Positions 28,085-36,373 of a DNA stretch of 64,000 nucleotides are shown piece by piece. Each line of letters opens with the position of its first letter. Position 1 is the stretch's first letter. Origin of the DNA: Prochlorococcus sp. AG-418-O03 (GTDB lineage: Bacteria > Cyanobacteriota > Cyanobacteriia > PCC-6307 > Cyanobiaceae); NCBI GenBank assembly GCA_003213855.1, contig QCMJ01000003.1, positions 80,547 through 144,546 on the forward strand. The letters run 5' to 3'. Below the pieces are notes generated by a model. The model ran no database searches and had not been told where the DNA came from. It saw only the letters and a list, made by a program, of their open reading frames with translations. The translations under genes were made by a program, and so were the position numbers.

Positions 28085-28155
28085 TAAGAATCATTTTATA
28101 CACCTATTAGAATATAAAAATAAATTTGATTAAAATAAAAAAAAATAAATATCCA

Positions 28156-28395
28156 ATGCCAAAAAAAAGTTCTATAGCTATTTTCTTAGCTGCAACAAGT
28201 GCTCTCGCAATCACTACATCTGAAACAAATACTTTAAATGCTGGAGAAAATGATTTAGGAGGATTAAAGGAATGGAATACTGATATGCCTTTAGATGCTG
28301 ATTTTGTATTAGATGAAAACGCTCAAAAAATAGCAGATGAAGCTGCAAAATCAAGCACATGTGTTCCTATTGGAGAAGGAGAAAATTGTTGGTAA
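28156..28395 (+). CDS. Small exported hypothetical protein
   Basis: 79 residues from the ATG at 28156 (MPKKSSIAIFLAATSALAIT); a TTG at 28126 would add ten basic residues. The N-terminus is a signal peptide with likely cleavage after about residue 28. The mature part is acidic and ends with two Cys (TCVPIGEGENCW) that may form a disulfide. No family recognised. It is followed by a strong terminator and converges on the porin gene. Confidence 0.62.
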   Translation: MPKKSSIAIFLAATSALAITTSETNTLNAGENDLGGLKEWNTDMPLDADFVLDENAQKIADEAAKSSTCVPIGEGENCW

Positions 28396-28426
28396 ACCAA
28401 TAAATATAAAAACAAAAAAAACAAAA

Positions 28427-28452
28427 AAAAAACACCCTTTCGGGTGTTTTTT
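28427..28452. terminator. Bidirectional intrinsic terminator
   Basis: A-run, CACCC, TTTC loop, GGGTG, six T. It sits between the convergent small exported protein and porin genes and can serve both strands. Confidence 0.9.
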
Positions 28453-28468
28453 ACTATTTAGACAAATT

Positions 28469-29803
28469 TTAGAATTTGAAAGTTGTCTGTAGAAGTGCTC
28501 CGAAGACATCTTCAGAATCTCCTTCTCTATCCTGACCGCCAAATACAGAAGGAGTGATTGTCACAGAATCATTAGCTTTGTATGAATAATAAAGTTCATA
28601 AGCAAATGGATCTGTAGTCTCATCATCATGCTTAGTTGGCTGACCAAAAGCAATTCCAATTCTGTCATCAGCAGTAATCATATCTTGCCATGTAAGACCT
28701 ACAAACCAAGCATCTGAATTATCTGAAGTCCCTGCAGGAACACCAGAATACTGTGTAGTATCATAGCCCAATGAAATTGATGGGGTAGCTGTTCCAGTTT
28801 CTAATGGTCTCCACCAGCCTCTTAAACCAACAGCTGTATGGTTTCCGTCTCCTCCAGACACAGCGTCATCGGCATATTTTGTATGGAAGTAACCATCAGA
28901 CCAACCATTGTACTTCTGATTAACCATCAGTGAAGCAGAATATTGTGGTTTAGTAATACCAATTTGAGTAGCCCAACTAGTCTTTGAACAATCTGTCAAA
29001 ATACCAGTATTGGAATAAGAGTTACTGGCTGTCTTTGCAACACATCCAGATTCAGATGCGCTTGAAACTGAGTTAGTTGATTTAGATACAACGTTAGAAC
29101 TAATTGCAAATCCATTATCTGCTTTATAAGCCCAACCTGCACCAGTGTTTGTACTTGCACCATAGGCGTTTCCATTACCACCTAAAGTAAATTGCTTTGT
29201 AATAGGTTTATATATAGATGGAGAAGTTCCATGCATATAATAGTTTTCAATTTTTGGACCTACCCAAACAGTATTATTTTCCCCAACAGGAAATTCGTAC
29301 CAAATTTTATCAACCTTAAGTGCATCATCGCTACCTTTTGCAGAACTTAGGTATCCACCATGATCACTTGATGTCATCCATCCAGAATGGTTACCAGTCT
29401 TAAGCCGAACGTAGAGATTATCATCTCCAGTAAAACTACTATTAAGATTTAGAGTATAAGAATAAGAAAATTTTACAGCTTCAGCAGAACTTTCTGTTTC
29501 ACTATAATCTAAAACACCAAGGTCAAAGATAGCTTTACCATCCATGGTTGTTGTATCAGAGAAAGCTCCAGCTTCAAAGACATTTTGCTGTGCTTCTAAA
29601 CCGTCAAGACGGCCCTTAATTTTTGCTATATCTTCACTAACTTCGTTAATGAATGTTTTGCTATCGAATCTTTGAATTTTTGAACTACTACGGGAGTAGT
29701 TATTCATCTCTTCAAGATTCAATGTGTCAGATGCTTGAGCTGCTAAAGGAGTAATTAAACTCATAGCAGTGCTGGCAACCAACAATTTTTGGAAGAGTTT
29801 CAT
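28469..29803 (-). CDS. som: Outer-membrane porin (iron-uptake porin / Som-like)
   Basis: 444 residues with an N-terminal signal peptide (cleavage after about residue 24, AAQASDT). A short coiled coil (FINEVSEDIAKIKGRLDGLEAQQNVFEAG, residues 51-79) precedes a beta-barrel rich in alternating aromatic residues and ending in Phe (TFKF), needed for outer-membrane insertion. The FEAG.FS.TT region after the coiled coil matches cyanobacterial OprB/Som porins. The usual SLH domain at the N-terminus is missing or reduced. Two Cys lie in a loop near the middle (SGCVAKT, TDCSK). Position next to iron genes suggests metal uptake. Confidence 0.88.
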   Translation of the reverse strand: MKLFQKLLVASTAMSLITPLAAQASDTLNLEEMNNYSRSSSKIQRFDSKTFINEVSEDIAKIKGRLDGLEAQQNVFEAGAFSDTTTMDGKAIFDLGVLDYSETESSAEAVKFSYSYTLNLNSSFTGDDNLYVRLKTGNHSGWMTSSDHGGYLSSAKGSDDALKVDKIWYEFPVGENNTVWVGPKIENYYMHGTSPSIYKPITKQFTLGGNGNAYGASTNTGAGWAYKADNGFAISSNVVSKSTNSVSSASESGCVAKTASNSYSNTGILTDCSKTSWATQIGITKPQYSASLMVNQKYNGWSDGYFHTKYADDAVSGGDGNHTAVGLRGWWRPLETGTATPSISLGYDTTQYSGVPAGTSDNSDAWFVGLTWQDMITADDRIGIAFGQPTKHDDETTDPFAYELYYSYKANDSVTITPSVFGGQDREGDSEDVFGALLQTTFKF

Positions 29804-29844
29804 TTTGCCTCACACTAAAATAACCCAACAAAATTGGGTAACTA

Positions 29845-29860
29845 TACTGTATCGACAGTA
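29845..29860. promoter_or_regulatory. Inverted repeat upstream of porin gene
   Basis: TACTGT-ATCG-ACAGTA, a perfect six-base dyad about 42 bases before the porin start. A second dyad with the same half-site is at 29906-29917, and a third (ACCCAA-CAAAA-TTGGGT) at 29824-29839. The pair could be operators or an mRNA leader structure. Confidence 0.45.
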
Positions 29861-29905
29861 ACAAAAAAAGAAAGGAATAAAAGTATCAAAGCCATGTATC
29901 TTTTG

Positions 29906-29917
29906 TTACTGCAGTAA
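29906..29917. promoter_or_regulatory. Palindrome upstream of porin gene
   Basis: TTACTGCAGTAA, a perfect 12-base palindrome that shares the TACTG/CAGTA half-site with the dyad at 29845-29860. Located about 100 bases before the porin ATG, between glyQ and the porin gene. Confidence 0.4.
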
Positions 29918-29943
29918 TTAGTTTTTAAAATCTATTCCTTTCA

Positions 29944-30810
29944 TTACTTTAATAATGGATATTCCAGAGATTCTCTTTCTCCTAGCCAAGATGATGCGAC
30001 TTCTCTTGCTAAATTTCGAATCTTTTCAATGTATTGAGCACGATCTGTAACTGAAATTACTCCCCTTGCATCAAGCAGATTAAAAGTATGACTACATTTC
30101 AGAACAAAATCAAGGGCAGGATAAGTTAATTTTTTATCAACTAAAGAATTTGCCTCATCCTGGTAAATATCAAATAATTTCCTGAGATTATCAGGATGAG
30201 ACTCGTTAAAGTTATATGAACATTGACTTTTTTCAAATTGAAGCCAAATGTCACTATATTTCAAATCTTTGTTCCAATTTAAGTCCCAGATACTTTCTTT
30301 ATCCTGCAAAAACATTGCGATCCTCTCAAGTCCATATGTAATTTCAATCGGGATTGGATTACAATCTATACCTCCGCATTGTTGGAAATAAGTAAATTGA
30401 GTAACTTCCATGCCATCCAACCAAACTTCCCAACCTACGCCCCAGGCTCCAAGTGTTGGAGACTCCCAATTATCTTCCACAAATCTTATGTCATGATTTC
30501 TAGGATTAACGCCAAGAGATTCTAGAGATGTCAAATATTTTTCTTGGATACCTTCGGGTGAAGGTTTAATTATTACTTGATATTGGAAGTAATGTTGCGC
30601 CCTATTTGGATTATCACCAAAACGTCCATCTGTAGGTCTCCTACATGGCTCTGCATATGCCACACTCCAAGGCTCTGGTCCAATAGCTCTTAAAAAAGTA
30701 TGCGGATTCATTGTTCCAGCTCCTTTTTCAGTATCATATGGCTGCATAATCAAACAACCTTCTTTCGACCAAAAATTATTTAAATTTTGAATTATATCCT
30801 GAAAAAACAT
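29944..30810 (-). CDS. glyQ: Glycyl-tRNA synthetase alpha subunit
   Basis: 288 residues. Contains [31 protein letters not shown], here seen as the family signature near residue 18-48, then [17 protein letters not shown] (motif 2) and [10 protein letters not shown] (motif 3) of the class II alpha2beta2 enzyme. It charges tRNA-Gly with the GlyS beta subunit encoded elsewhere. Upstream of the porin gene on the same strand but with 140 bases between, so transcription is probably separate. Confidence 0.98.
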   Translation of the reverse strand: MFFQDIIQNLNNFWSKEGCLIMQPYDTEKGAGTMNPHTFLRAIGPEPWSVAYAEPCRRPTDGRFGDNPNRAQHYFQYQVIIKPSPEGIQEKYLTSLESLGVNPRNHDIRFVEDNWESPTLGAWGVGWEVWLDGMEVTQFTYFQQCGGIDCNPIPIEITYGLERIAMFLQDKESIWDLNWNKDLKYSDIWLQFEKSQCSYNFNESHPDNLRKLFDIYQDEANSLVDKKLTYPALDFVLKCSHTFNLLDARGVISVTDRAQYIEKIRNLAREVASSWLGERESLEYPLLK

Positions 30811-30963
30811 TAAATTAAAAAAATGGAAAAATTTAGATCAATGCCATTAGTCATAATAACAAAGCTTTAAAGTAAAAAAATTTTGAAATCCAAGTTCTCA
30901 AAATATCATCCTATAAAAAGTTGTAATTAAATTAGATCCTAGATAAAAAAAATGAAGAATTAA

Positions 30964-31350
30964 TTATGTAAAAAAATCTAATGGAAATGGTCCAAAAGTA
31001 TTAGATTCTTTAGCATCTTTGTCATACTGACATGTTATTAAAATTCCCTCTCCAAGACCATTTTCAGATCTCACAAAAACATTACCAGTTTTTTGATTAG
31101 CTTTTAAAAAAACACCTCCAACAGCGTGAAGAGAACCTAGATTCCCAAATTTAATTGAGGAATATTTCTTAGAAATTGATTGTAATGTTTCAATAGCTTC
31201 ATTATCACTAGATGACATGATACCTATTGTTATCCAATCGGCATTAAAAATATTTGCTTCTAATTCCTCTAAAAGTTTTTTTTCTTGCCTATCACTTAAT
31301 TTAGGAGCAGTTCTAAAATTATTTAAATCGACTAATTTATTTATTTCCAT
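30964..31350 (-). CDS. DUF1824-family protein
   Basis: 128 residues from the ATG at 31350 (MEINKLVDLNNFRTAPKLS); the frame is open to 31425 but the longer form would overlap the preceding gene by 53 bases. The pattern NADWITIGIMSSS, EALxTLQSI and GPVFLKAN-like GGVFLKANQKTGNVFVRSENGLG matches cyanobacterial DUF1824. Function unknown. Third gene in a compact minus-strand set with the tautomerase. Confidence 0.75.
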   Translation of the reverse strand: MEINKLVDLNNFRTAPKLSDRQEKKLLEELEANIFNADWITIGIMSSSDNEAIETLQSISKKYSSIKFGNLGSLHAVGGVFLKANQKTGNVFVRSENGLGEGILITCQYDKDAKESNTFGPFPLDFFT

Positions 31351-31372
31351 TTGTTTTATACATAAAAAATCC

Positions 31373-31705
31373 TTAACCAAATGTTTTTCCATTCCAAGCC
31401 CACAACGAAGCTGGAACATCTTCAAAAGAAATATAAATCCTATCTATTGGAATCCCCATTTTCTCATATACAAAATCTGATATTGGCTTTGCCATTTCTG
31501 AAGGATTTAGAGAACCTATTGATTTGATTTCTAAAAAGCAGGCTGGTGTTTGATTTTCAAAATACATTTGGCAATTATCATCTATTTTGGCCATAACAAA
31601 TCTTTTTGATTTGTTAGTTAAAGATGAAATAAGAATTGAAATTTCTTCGAGTAATTTACCTTTATCATTTACTTTTGCTGAAGTCGAAACATTAATATAA
31701 GGCAT
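31373..31705 (-). CDS. MIF/tautomerase superfamily protein
   Basis: 110 residues starting MPYINVSTS, so Pro becomes the N-terminal catalytic base after Met removal. VMAKIDDNCQMYFENQTPACFLEIKSIG and the end DRIYISFEDVPASLWAWNGKTFG match macrophage migration inhibitory factor homologues, which have phenylpyruvate/dopachrome tautomerase activity. MIF-like proteins are known in marine Synechococcus and Prochlorococcus; their role there is unsettled. Two bases separate it from the small gene upstream. Confidence 0.92.
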   Translation of the reverse strand: MPYINVSTSAKVNDKGKLLEEISILISSLTNKSKRFVMAKIDDNCQMYFENQTPACFLEIKSIGSLNPSEMAKPISDFVYEKMGIPIDRIYISFEDVPASLWAWNGKTFG

Positions 31706-31707
31706 CT

Positions 31708-31881
31708 CTATGCAGCAAGATAATCTTTCTTAGAATCATTTTCTAGAAAAACAGTTTTATTTTTTGAATTTGTTTTTGATGAAAGATATGCCATATCGTA
31801 TGAACTTATTCCGTTTTTATAAGGATTGAAAAGAGCATTTTTAGACCTGTTTTTTTTGCTCCTCTTGAACTCAGTCATCAT
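31708..31881 (-). CDS. Small basic hypothetical protein, 57 residues
   Basis: Minus-strand ATG at 31879-31881 (a second ATG follows at 31876-31878) to TAG at 31708. Begins MMTEFKRSKKNRSKNALFNP and ends DSKKDYLAA. Rich in Lys, Ser and Asn, with no membrane helix. It stops two bases before the tautomerase start, so the three genes form one likely operon. Function unknown. Confidence 0.55.
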   Translation of the reverse strand: MMTEFKRSKKNRSKNALFNPYKNGISSYDMAYLSSKTNSKNKTVFLENDSKKDYLAA

Positions 31882-32027
31882 TATTCAATCATTAATTAAT
31901 AATTTAACTTTTTTTGAATAGATGTCTAGTTTTTTGAAATTTTTTAAAATAAAAAGAAAAAAATTTCTAATACACAATTAGAATTTCTATAAACTAAATT
32001 TGTTATACGTATATTAAAGAACTTATC

Positions 32028-32666
32028 TTGGAAGTTTTAAATAATTATCAAAGGAAAAAACTTGATGAGAGTAATGATGAAGAATTTTATTCTGATCCAA
32101 AATTTGTTTATCATCTAGATGCAAACTTCAGGCAAAATCTATCAGATTTATATGAAAGAGAAATCGATAATTATTCAACAGTCCTAGATTTAATGTCCAG
32201 TTGGGATAGTTATTTACCTAAAGGGAAAAAATATAAAAAAGTTATTGGTCATGGTTTAAATAAACAAGAACTTGAAAAAAACAAAATTTTTGATTCTTTT
32301 TGGATACAAAATTTTAATTTAAGTCAAAAAATTCCTTTAGATATAGAAAGCGTTGATTATTGCTTGATGGTAGCCGCATGGCAATATTTACAATATCCAG
32401 AGAATTTAACTAAAGAAATTGCAAGAATATTGACAAGAAATGGCAAGATTATTATTGCTTTTTCAAACAGAGCGTTTTGGCATAAAGCTCCTAATATATG
32501 GACTTCATCTACTGAAGAAGAGAGGGTCAAATATGTAAGAAAAGTCTTAATCTCAAACGGATTTAATGAGCCAAAAATTATCAAAAAGTTTACTGAACCA
32601 GCAATTAATATTTTTAATTTTTTAAATAAAGATCCATTTTATTGTTTAATAGCGACCAAAGAGTAA
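32028..32666 (+). CDS. SAM-dependent methyltransferase-like protein
   Basis: 212 residues from TTG. It has a class I methyltransferase-like layout: VLDLMSSWDSYLP (motif I position, but without the usual Gly-rich loop), KVIGHGLNKQEL, then IPLDIESVDYCLMVAAWQYLQYPENLTKEIARILTRNGKIIIAFSNR (motifs II-III of a UbiE-like fold). The altered motif I raises doubt about SAM binding; related cyanobacterial proteins share this DLMSSW form. Substrate unknown. Confidence 0.78.
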   Translation: MEVLNNYQRKKLDESNDEEFYSDPKFVYHLDANFRQNLSDLYEREIDNYSTVLDLMSSWDSYLPKGKKYKKVIGHGLNKQELEKNKIFDSFWIQNFNLSQKIPLDIESVDYCLMVAAWQYLQYPENLTKEIARILTRNGKIIIAFSNRAFWHKAPNIWTSSTEEERVKYVRKVLISNGFNEPKIIKKFTEPAINIFNFLNKDPFYCLIATKE

Positions 32667-32697
32667 TTTTTTAATTTCATAATATTAAAAAACAACT

Positions 32698-32728
32698 CTA
32701 TGAAAAAGTTATCAACTATTTTTCATAG
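32698..32728. repeat. Long AT hairpin after the methyltransferase-like gene
   Basis: CTATGAAAAA and TTTTTCATAG form a ten-pair stem; the inner AGTT/AACT adds pairs around an ATC loop, with one bulged base. There is no T-tract after it, so it is not a standard terminator. Confidence 0.5.
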
Positions 32729-32776
32729 CCATACTTTTAAATTTTTACTAATATTGGGTAGTTAAAAATTAATCAT

Positions 32777-33022
32777 ATGGGTTCTAAAAGAGAAAAATAT
32801 CCTGAAAAATGTCCTTGGGATCTTGGCCCTAATCAACATTTAGCTAAGGAAGAGAACTGGACTTTAAGATTAGGCGAAGCAAATGTATGCTTTAGCAAAA
32901 ATAAATTAGATAATAATTATTTTCATGTAATTAGTAATGAAAATGAAGAGCAAATTCTAGCTTTTAGAGCAAGACTCTTATATCAAAAACTACTTGATAA
33001 AGGGTTTAGATTGGTTGAATAA
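32777..33022 (+). CDS. Small hypothetical protein
   Basis: 81 residues from ATG (MGSKREKYPEKCPWDLGP). Soluble, with a Trp/Pro-rich start and a helical end (AFRARLLYQKLLDKGFRLVE). Conserved-looking, but I cannot name a family. Converges on the DUF3386-like gene, five bases from its stop. Confidence 0.62.
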   Translation: MGSKREKYPEKCPWDLGPNQHLAKEENWTLRLGEANVCFSKNKLDNNYFHVISNENEEQILAFRARLLYQKLLDKGFRLVE

Positions 33023-33027
33023 AAAAC

Positions 33028-33681
33028 CTAGTTTAATAAGCATAGATCCTCGAAAATAAACTTTTGTATTTCTTCTTCTTGATTTAGGTTTAAGTATTTT
33101 ATTGTCCTCGAATTTAATATCCAATAATCGTCTATACCCATATATAGAAATTCATCCTCGTATTCCAATTTTTGAGAATTTGTCTCTAGTGTATCTGGAT
33201 CAATTTGCTGACTACTGTATTTTTTGCTGAGGGAACCTGTTCCTGTATCTAAAAATTCTTCTACAAAAATTTCTATTATAGTTCCATGAATTTTTCTGTA
33301 GACCATATTAATACAGTTATTTTTAACTCTATATTTATCGCCTTGATTCTTACCTGAAACGCTCATTTCAATACCACTTTCAGAATTTTTTAGTAAATTA
33401 AAATTATTTTCTGAATGCACTGATTCAAATTCTCTCTTTACCCTATGTATACACACTTCAAATAACTGAGAGGCAATACTTTTAACAACTTTCGCATCTT
33501 CTATTTTTTGAATATTTGGCTTAAAGTCTTCACCTAATACAAAGTCACCTTGATGAATATTATTATTATTCAAAAAAATACATTTACCTTGGTAACCATG
33601 AAAATCATTCTTCCAGGTGTATCGATTTTCATAAGCCTTTCTGAAAATCTCCTTACAATTAGTTTCTTTTATATTATTCAT
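33028..33681 (-). CDS. DUF3386-like protein
   Basis: 217 residues. The opening IFRKAYENRYTWKNDFHGYQGKC resembles the FR.AYENRYTW..FPGY start of the cyanobacterial DUF3386 family, and the beta-rich remainder with TIIEIFVEEFLDTGTGSLSKKY and DDYWILNSRTIKYLN fits a lipocalin-like or beta-barrel fold. No signal peptide. Function unknown. It lies downstream of the antenna gene on the same strand but behind a terminator. Confidence 0.68.
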   Translation of the reverse strand: MNNIKETNCKEIFRKAYENRYTWKNDFHGYQGKCIFLNNNNIHQGDFVLGEDFKPNIQKIEDAKVVKSIASQLFEVCIHRVKREFESVHSENNFNLLKNSESGIEMSVSGKNQGDKYRVKNNCINMVYRKIHGTIIEIFVEEFLDTGTGSLSKKYSSQQIDPDTLETNSQKLEYEDEFLYMGIDDYWILNSRTIKYLNLNQEEEIQKFIFEDLCLLN

Positions 33682-33710
33682 TAATTTTTGAATAAGTGAA
33701 GTAATTCTAA

Positions 33711-33734
33711 AAAAAAAACCTCCCTGTTGGAGGA
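33711..33734 (-). terminator. Intrinsic terminator downstream of the antenna gene
   Basis: On the minus strand: A-run, AACCTCTCCTCC, loop, GGAGG, T-run. It lies 22 bases after the antenna gene stop and should end the antenna transcript. Confidence 0.82.
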
Positions 33735-33755
33735 GAGGTTTTTTATTAGATTAAA

Positions 33756-34814
33756 CTAGTTTTGAGTAATTTTTGTATTTTCAATATTGTCAAAAGCTTG
33801 ACCAATTTTCTTAAAGTCAAAACCCATTGCTCTTAGTGCGTGCCAAAGATGACCTTGTAAGAAAAAGAAACCCAAATAAAAATGAGTATTAGCAAGCCAA
33901 GCTCTTGAGCTATATGCTCCTGAACCTAAATCTACTGTATCAGTAAAATAAGGGGCGAATTCAAATTGAAGTTTTAAGGGCTCTCCATATAGATCAATTG
34001 GATATATAGTTGTATTTGAAGCACACCAAAAAGCAGCAACAAAAGCCATATAAGAAACACCAACAACTGAGTATGACAAAATTGCCTCAGCGCCAAGTAA
34101 TCCTTTTCCTTTGAATTCTGTATATTCTCCAAATTGTTTAGTACAAATATGGAAAACACCTCCAATTATCTCCAGGAAAGCTAGGAAAGCATGTCCTCCC
34201 ATAACGTCTTCAAGACTATCAATTTTTAAAAAATCAAATTGATGGTTCCAGATAGCGGCAATATCTAAATTGTAAATAACTTGTCTTGTAGATCCTATCG
34301 CTGGGTCGTAAATTCCATGAATACGAGCCCATTCAACGAACATAATTGCTCCAAGCCCAAGAAAGATTAAATGATGTCCAAGGATAAAGGTTAATTTATC
34401 TGGGTCATCCCATTCGAAATCAAATTTTTGTGGCTTACTATTTTCTGGGTAGTCTCCAAGATCACCTGCAAATTTGTTGGAATGTAATAATCCCCCAGCA
34501 CCCAATACGGCTGAAAAAATTAGATGTAATGTGCAAATTACAACAATTCCATATGGTTCTGTAATAACACCATTTTCAACGCCACCAATTCCAATACCCG
34601 CTAGGTGAGGCAAAACAATTGCTTTCTGTGCCCCCATTGGAATACTGGCGTCGTAACGGGCCAATTCAAATAATCCAAAAGCTCCTGCCCAGAACATCAT
34701 TAGGCCTGCATGGGCAGCATGAGCAGCTATGAATTTACCTGAACGGCCAACAACACCAGAATTCCCTGCGTACCAGTCATAGGTGACATCAGATTTTCCG
34801 TAAGTTTGTAACAC
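33756..34814 (-). CDS. pcbB: Chlorophyll a2/b2-binding antenna protein, PcbB/IsiA-like type
   Basis: 352 residues starting at GTG (MLQTYGKSDVTYDWYAGNSG). Six membrane helices of the CP43/IsiA/Pcb family, with chlorophyll-ligand His in AAHAAHAG, HLAGIGIG, LGHHLIFLG, GGHAFLAF and QGHLWHALRAMGF. The large lumenal loop of CP43 is absent, as in Pcb and IsiA. From memory, the LFELARYD..IPMG, LPHLAGIGIGG..NGVITEPYG and the IENTKIT end resemble MIT9313 PcbB (iron-stress, PSI-associated) more than MED4 PcbA. The next gene upstream is flavodoxin, as in isiAB. A regular pcbA may lie outside the window. Confidence 0.93.
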   Translation of the reverse strand: MLQTYGKSDVTYDWYAGNSGVVGRSGKFIAAHAAHAGLMMFWAGAFGLFELARYDASIPMGAQKAIVLPHLAGIGIGGVENGVITEPYGIVVICTLHLIFSAVLGAGGLLHSNKFAGDLGDYPENSKPQKFDFEWDDPDKLTFILGHHLIFLGLGAIMFVEWARIHGIYDPAIGSTRQVIYNLDIAAIWNHQFDFLKIDSLEDVMGGHAFLAFLEIIGGVFHICTKQFGEYTEFKGKGLLGAEAILSYSVVGVSYMAFVAAFWCASNTTIYPIDLYGEPLKLQFEFAPYFTDTVDLGSGAYSSRAWLANTHFYLGFFFLQGHLWHALRAMGFDFKKIGQAFDNIENTKITQN

Positions 34815-34957
34815 TTGATTTAAGTAAACAGCAAATTGAGCATATTGCTTATCGCTATTGTTTTTACATGTTCTTTACAGATTTAATTACTTATGTAAAA
34901 AAAACATATTTTGAAAGAACAAATGTTACAAACTAGGGAAGTAATATCTGAGAAAGC

Positions 34958-35482
34958 TTACGCCAATGAGGGGATTTCACCCTTAAGCTGAGAAGCCCAT
35001 GTTTCAAGACGCGAATCGGTCAAATCAGATTCACTATCTTCATCAAGAGGTAATCCACAAAAGCTTTCTCCGATGACACTTTTAGACTCATCAAATGTAT
35101 AAGAAGATTTATCTACGTAACCGACCATTTCGGCGCCTGCTTTTGTGAAGTAGCTATGAAGTTCTTCCATTGCATCACAATAGTTTTCTGTATATGTAGA
35201 AGAATCTCCTAAACCAAAAATTGCAACTTTTTTTCCTGATAAACTTAGTTCACCAATATCATCTAAGATTGAATCCCATGCAGTTCCAGATCTTTCTTCA
35301 TCTGCGCCAGTATTCCAAGTAGGTATCCCGCAGATAATTCCATCAAGACCTTCAAATTCCGAAAGATCATCTACATCAGATACATCTTTAGGTGCTTCTG
35401 CTGAAGAGATAAAGTTGTGAAGACGATCAGCTACGTCTTCAGTTTTTCCAGTTGTAGTTGCGTAATAAATTCCTACAGTCAT
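34958..35482 (-). CDS. isiB: Flavodoxin
   Basis: 174 residues, a long-chain flavodoxin. FMN phosphate loop YATTTGKTEDVADRL (residues 6-20), the first aromatic loop IPTWNTGADEERSGTAWD, and FGLGDSSTYTENYCDAMEELH are all present. It replaces ferredoxin in photosynthetic electron transfer when iron is scarce and is a standard iron-stress marker. It lies 143 bases upstream of the PcbB-like gene on the same strand, so the two may be co-induced. A divergent gene follows across a 140-base gap. Confidence 0.98.
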   Translation of the reverse strand: MTVGIYYATTTGKTEDVADRLHNFISSAEAPKDVSDVDDLSEFEGLDGIICGIPTWNTGADEERSGTAWDSILDDIGELSLSGKKVAIFGLGDSSTYTENYCDAMEELHSYFTKAGAEMVGYVDKSSYTFDESKSVIGESFCGLPLDEDSESDLTDSRLETWASQLKGEIPSLA

Positions 35483-35622
35483 AACTTCAAAATGTTTACA
35501 TTAAGATAATAAAATCTAAAAACGTTAAATTAATTTCTTTAAAAACTTTTTCATGTAAAATTTTATACTAATCAAAGTAAGAAAAATTTTTTGAGAATAA
35601 TTTATAAAAAATTCAAGCCATC

Positions 35623-36357
35623 GTGACTGACAAATTTCAAAATAACATAAAAAATCTTATTGAAGAATTCAACTTTAATGGGCATAAAAAATTCAAATTA
35701 ATTGTTTTATTTGGTTTATTGGGAGACTTTGATAGCTTTGAATATGCTATAAATTTGAAAAGTTTTATCGATAAAAATCAAGATAAAAATTTAGATATTT
35801 TTGCAATTGCTATTGGGAACAAAAATGGTAAAGAAAAATTCTGTAAATTTACTGGCTTTCACAAAGAAAATTTAATAGTTGTTTCTGATAATCAAATCCA
35901 TAATAATCTAAAAATCTCAAGAGGATTAGATATTGGTTTAGGAGGTTGGATCAATATGCTTTTGATGTTATCAGGGATAAATTCTTTTAAAACAATTAAA
36001 GAAGTTATTAGAGGTTATACCGGCGACCGAAGAGCAAAGCAAATCTATTCGGAATTTGACAACATTGATGTTTTAAAATTTTTAAAATTCTCAGGTAATT
36101 CTTTTAAAAAGGTTTTCGGGGAAGGTTATTTGAGACCATTTGAATTAGCAACATTTAGATTAAATAATATGAATGAAATAATTCAAAATTGGAGTGATTA
36201 TATTCTTAATGAAGAATACCTTCCTCAAAGAGGGGCTTCTTTTCTATTGAATAATAAAAATCAAATTATTTATAATTTTTTTTCAAAAGATGTGCTTGGA
36301 TATTCATCAAACATGAGGGATCCCTTAGGATTTTTGACTGATTTAATTAAAGAATAG
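35623..36357 (+). CDS. Peroxiredoxin-like (AhpC/TSA-related) protein lacking the usual peroxidatic Cys
   Basis: 244 residues from GTG. The thioredoxin-like fold shows in LIVLFGLLGDFDSFEYAINLKSF and IFAIAIGNKNGKEKFCKFTGF, and IRGYTGDRRAKQIY is shared with a cyanobacterial AhpC/TSA-like group. Where AhpC has the peroxidatic Cys there is DFDSF; the only Cys, in KFCKFTGF, lies elsewhere. Peroxidase activity is therefore doubtful. Divergent from isiB. Confidence 0.75.
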   Translation: MTDKFQNNIKNLIEEFNFNGHKKFKLIVLFGLLGDFDSFEYAINLKSFIDKNQDKNLDIFAIAIGNKNGKEKFCKFTGFHKENLIVVSDNQIHNNLKISRGLDIGLGGWINMLLMLSGINSFKTIKEVIRGYTGDRRAKQIYSEFDNIDVLKFLKFSGNSFKKVFGEGYLRPFELATFRLNNMNEIIQNWSDYILNEEYLPQRGASFLLNNKNQIIYNFFSKDVLGYSSNMRDPLGFLTDLIKE

Positions 36358-36373
36358 TTTTTAAAATATTTTT

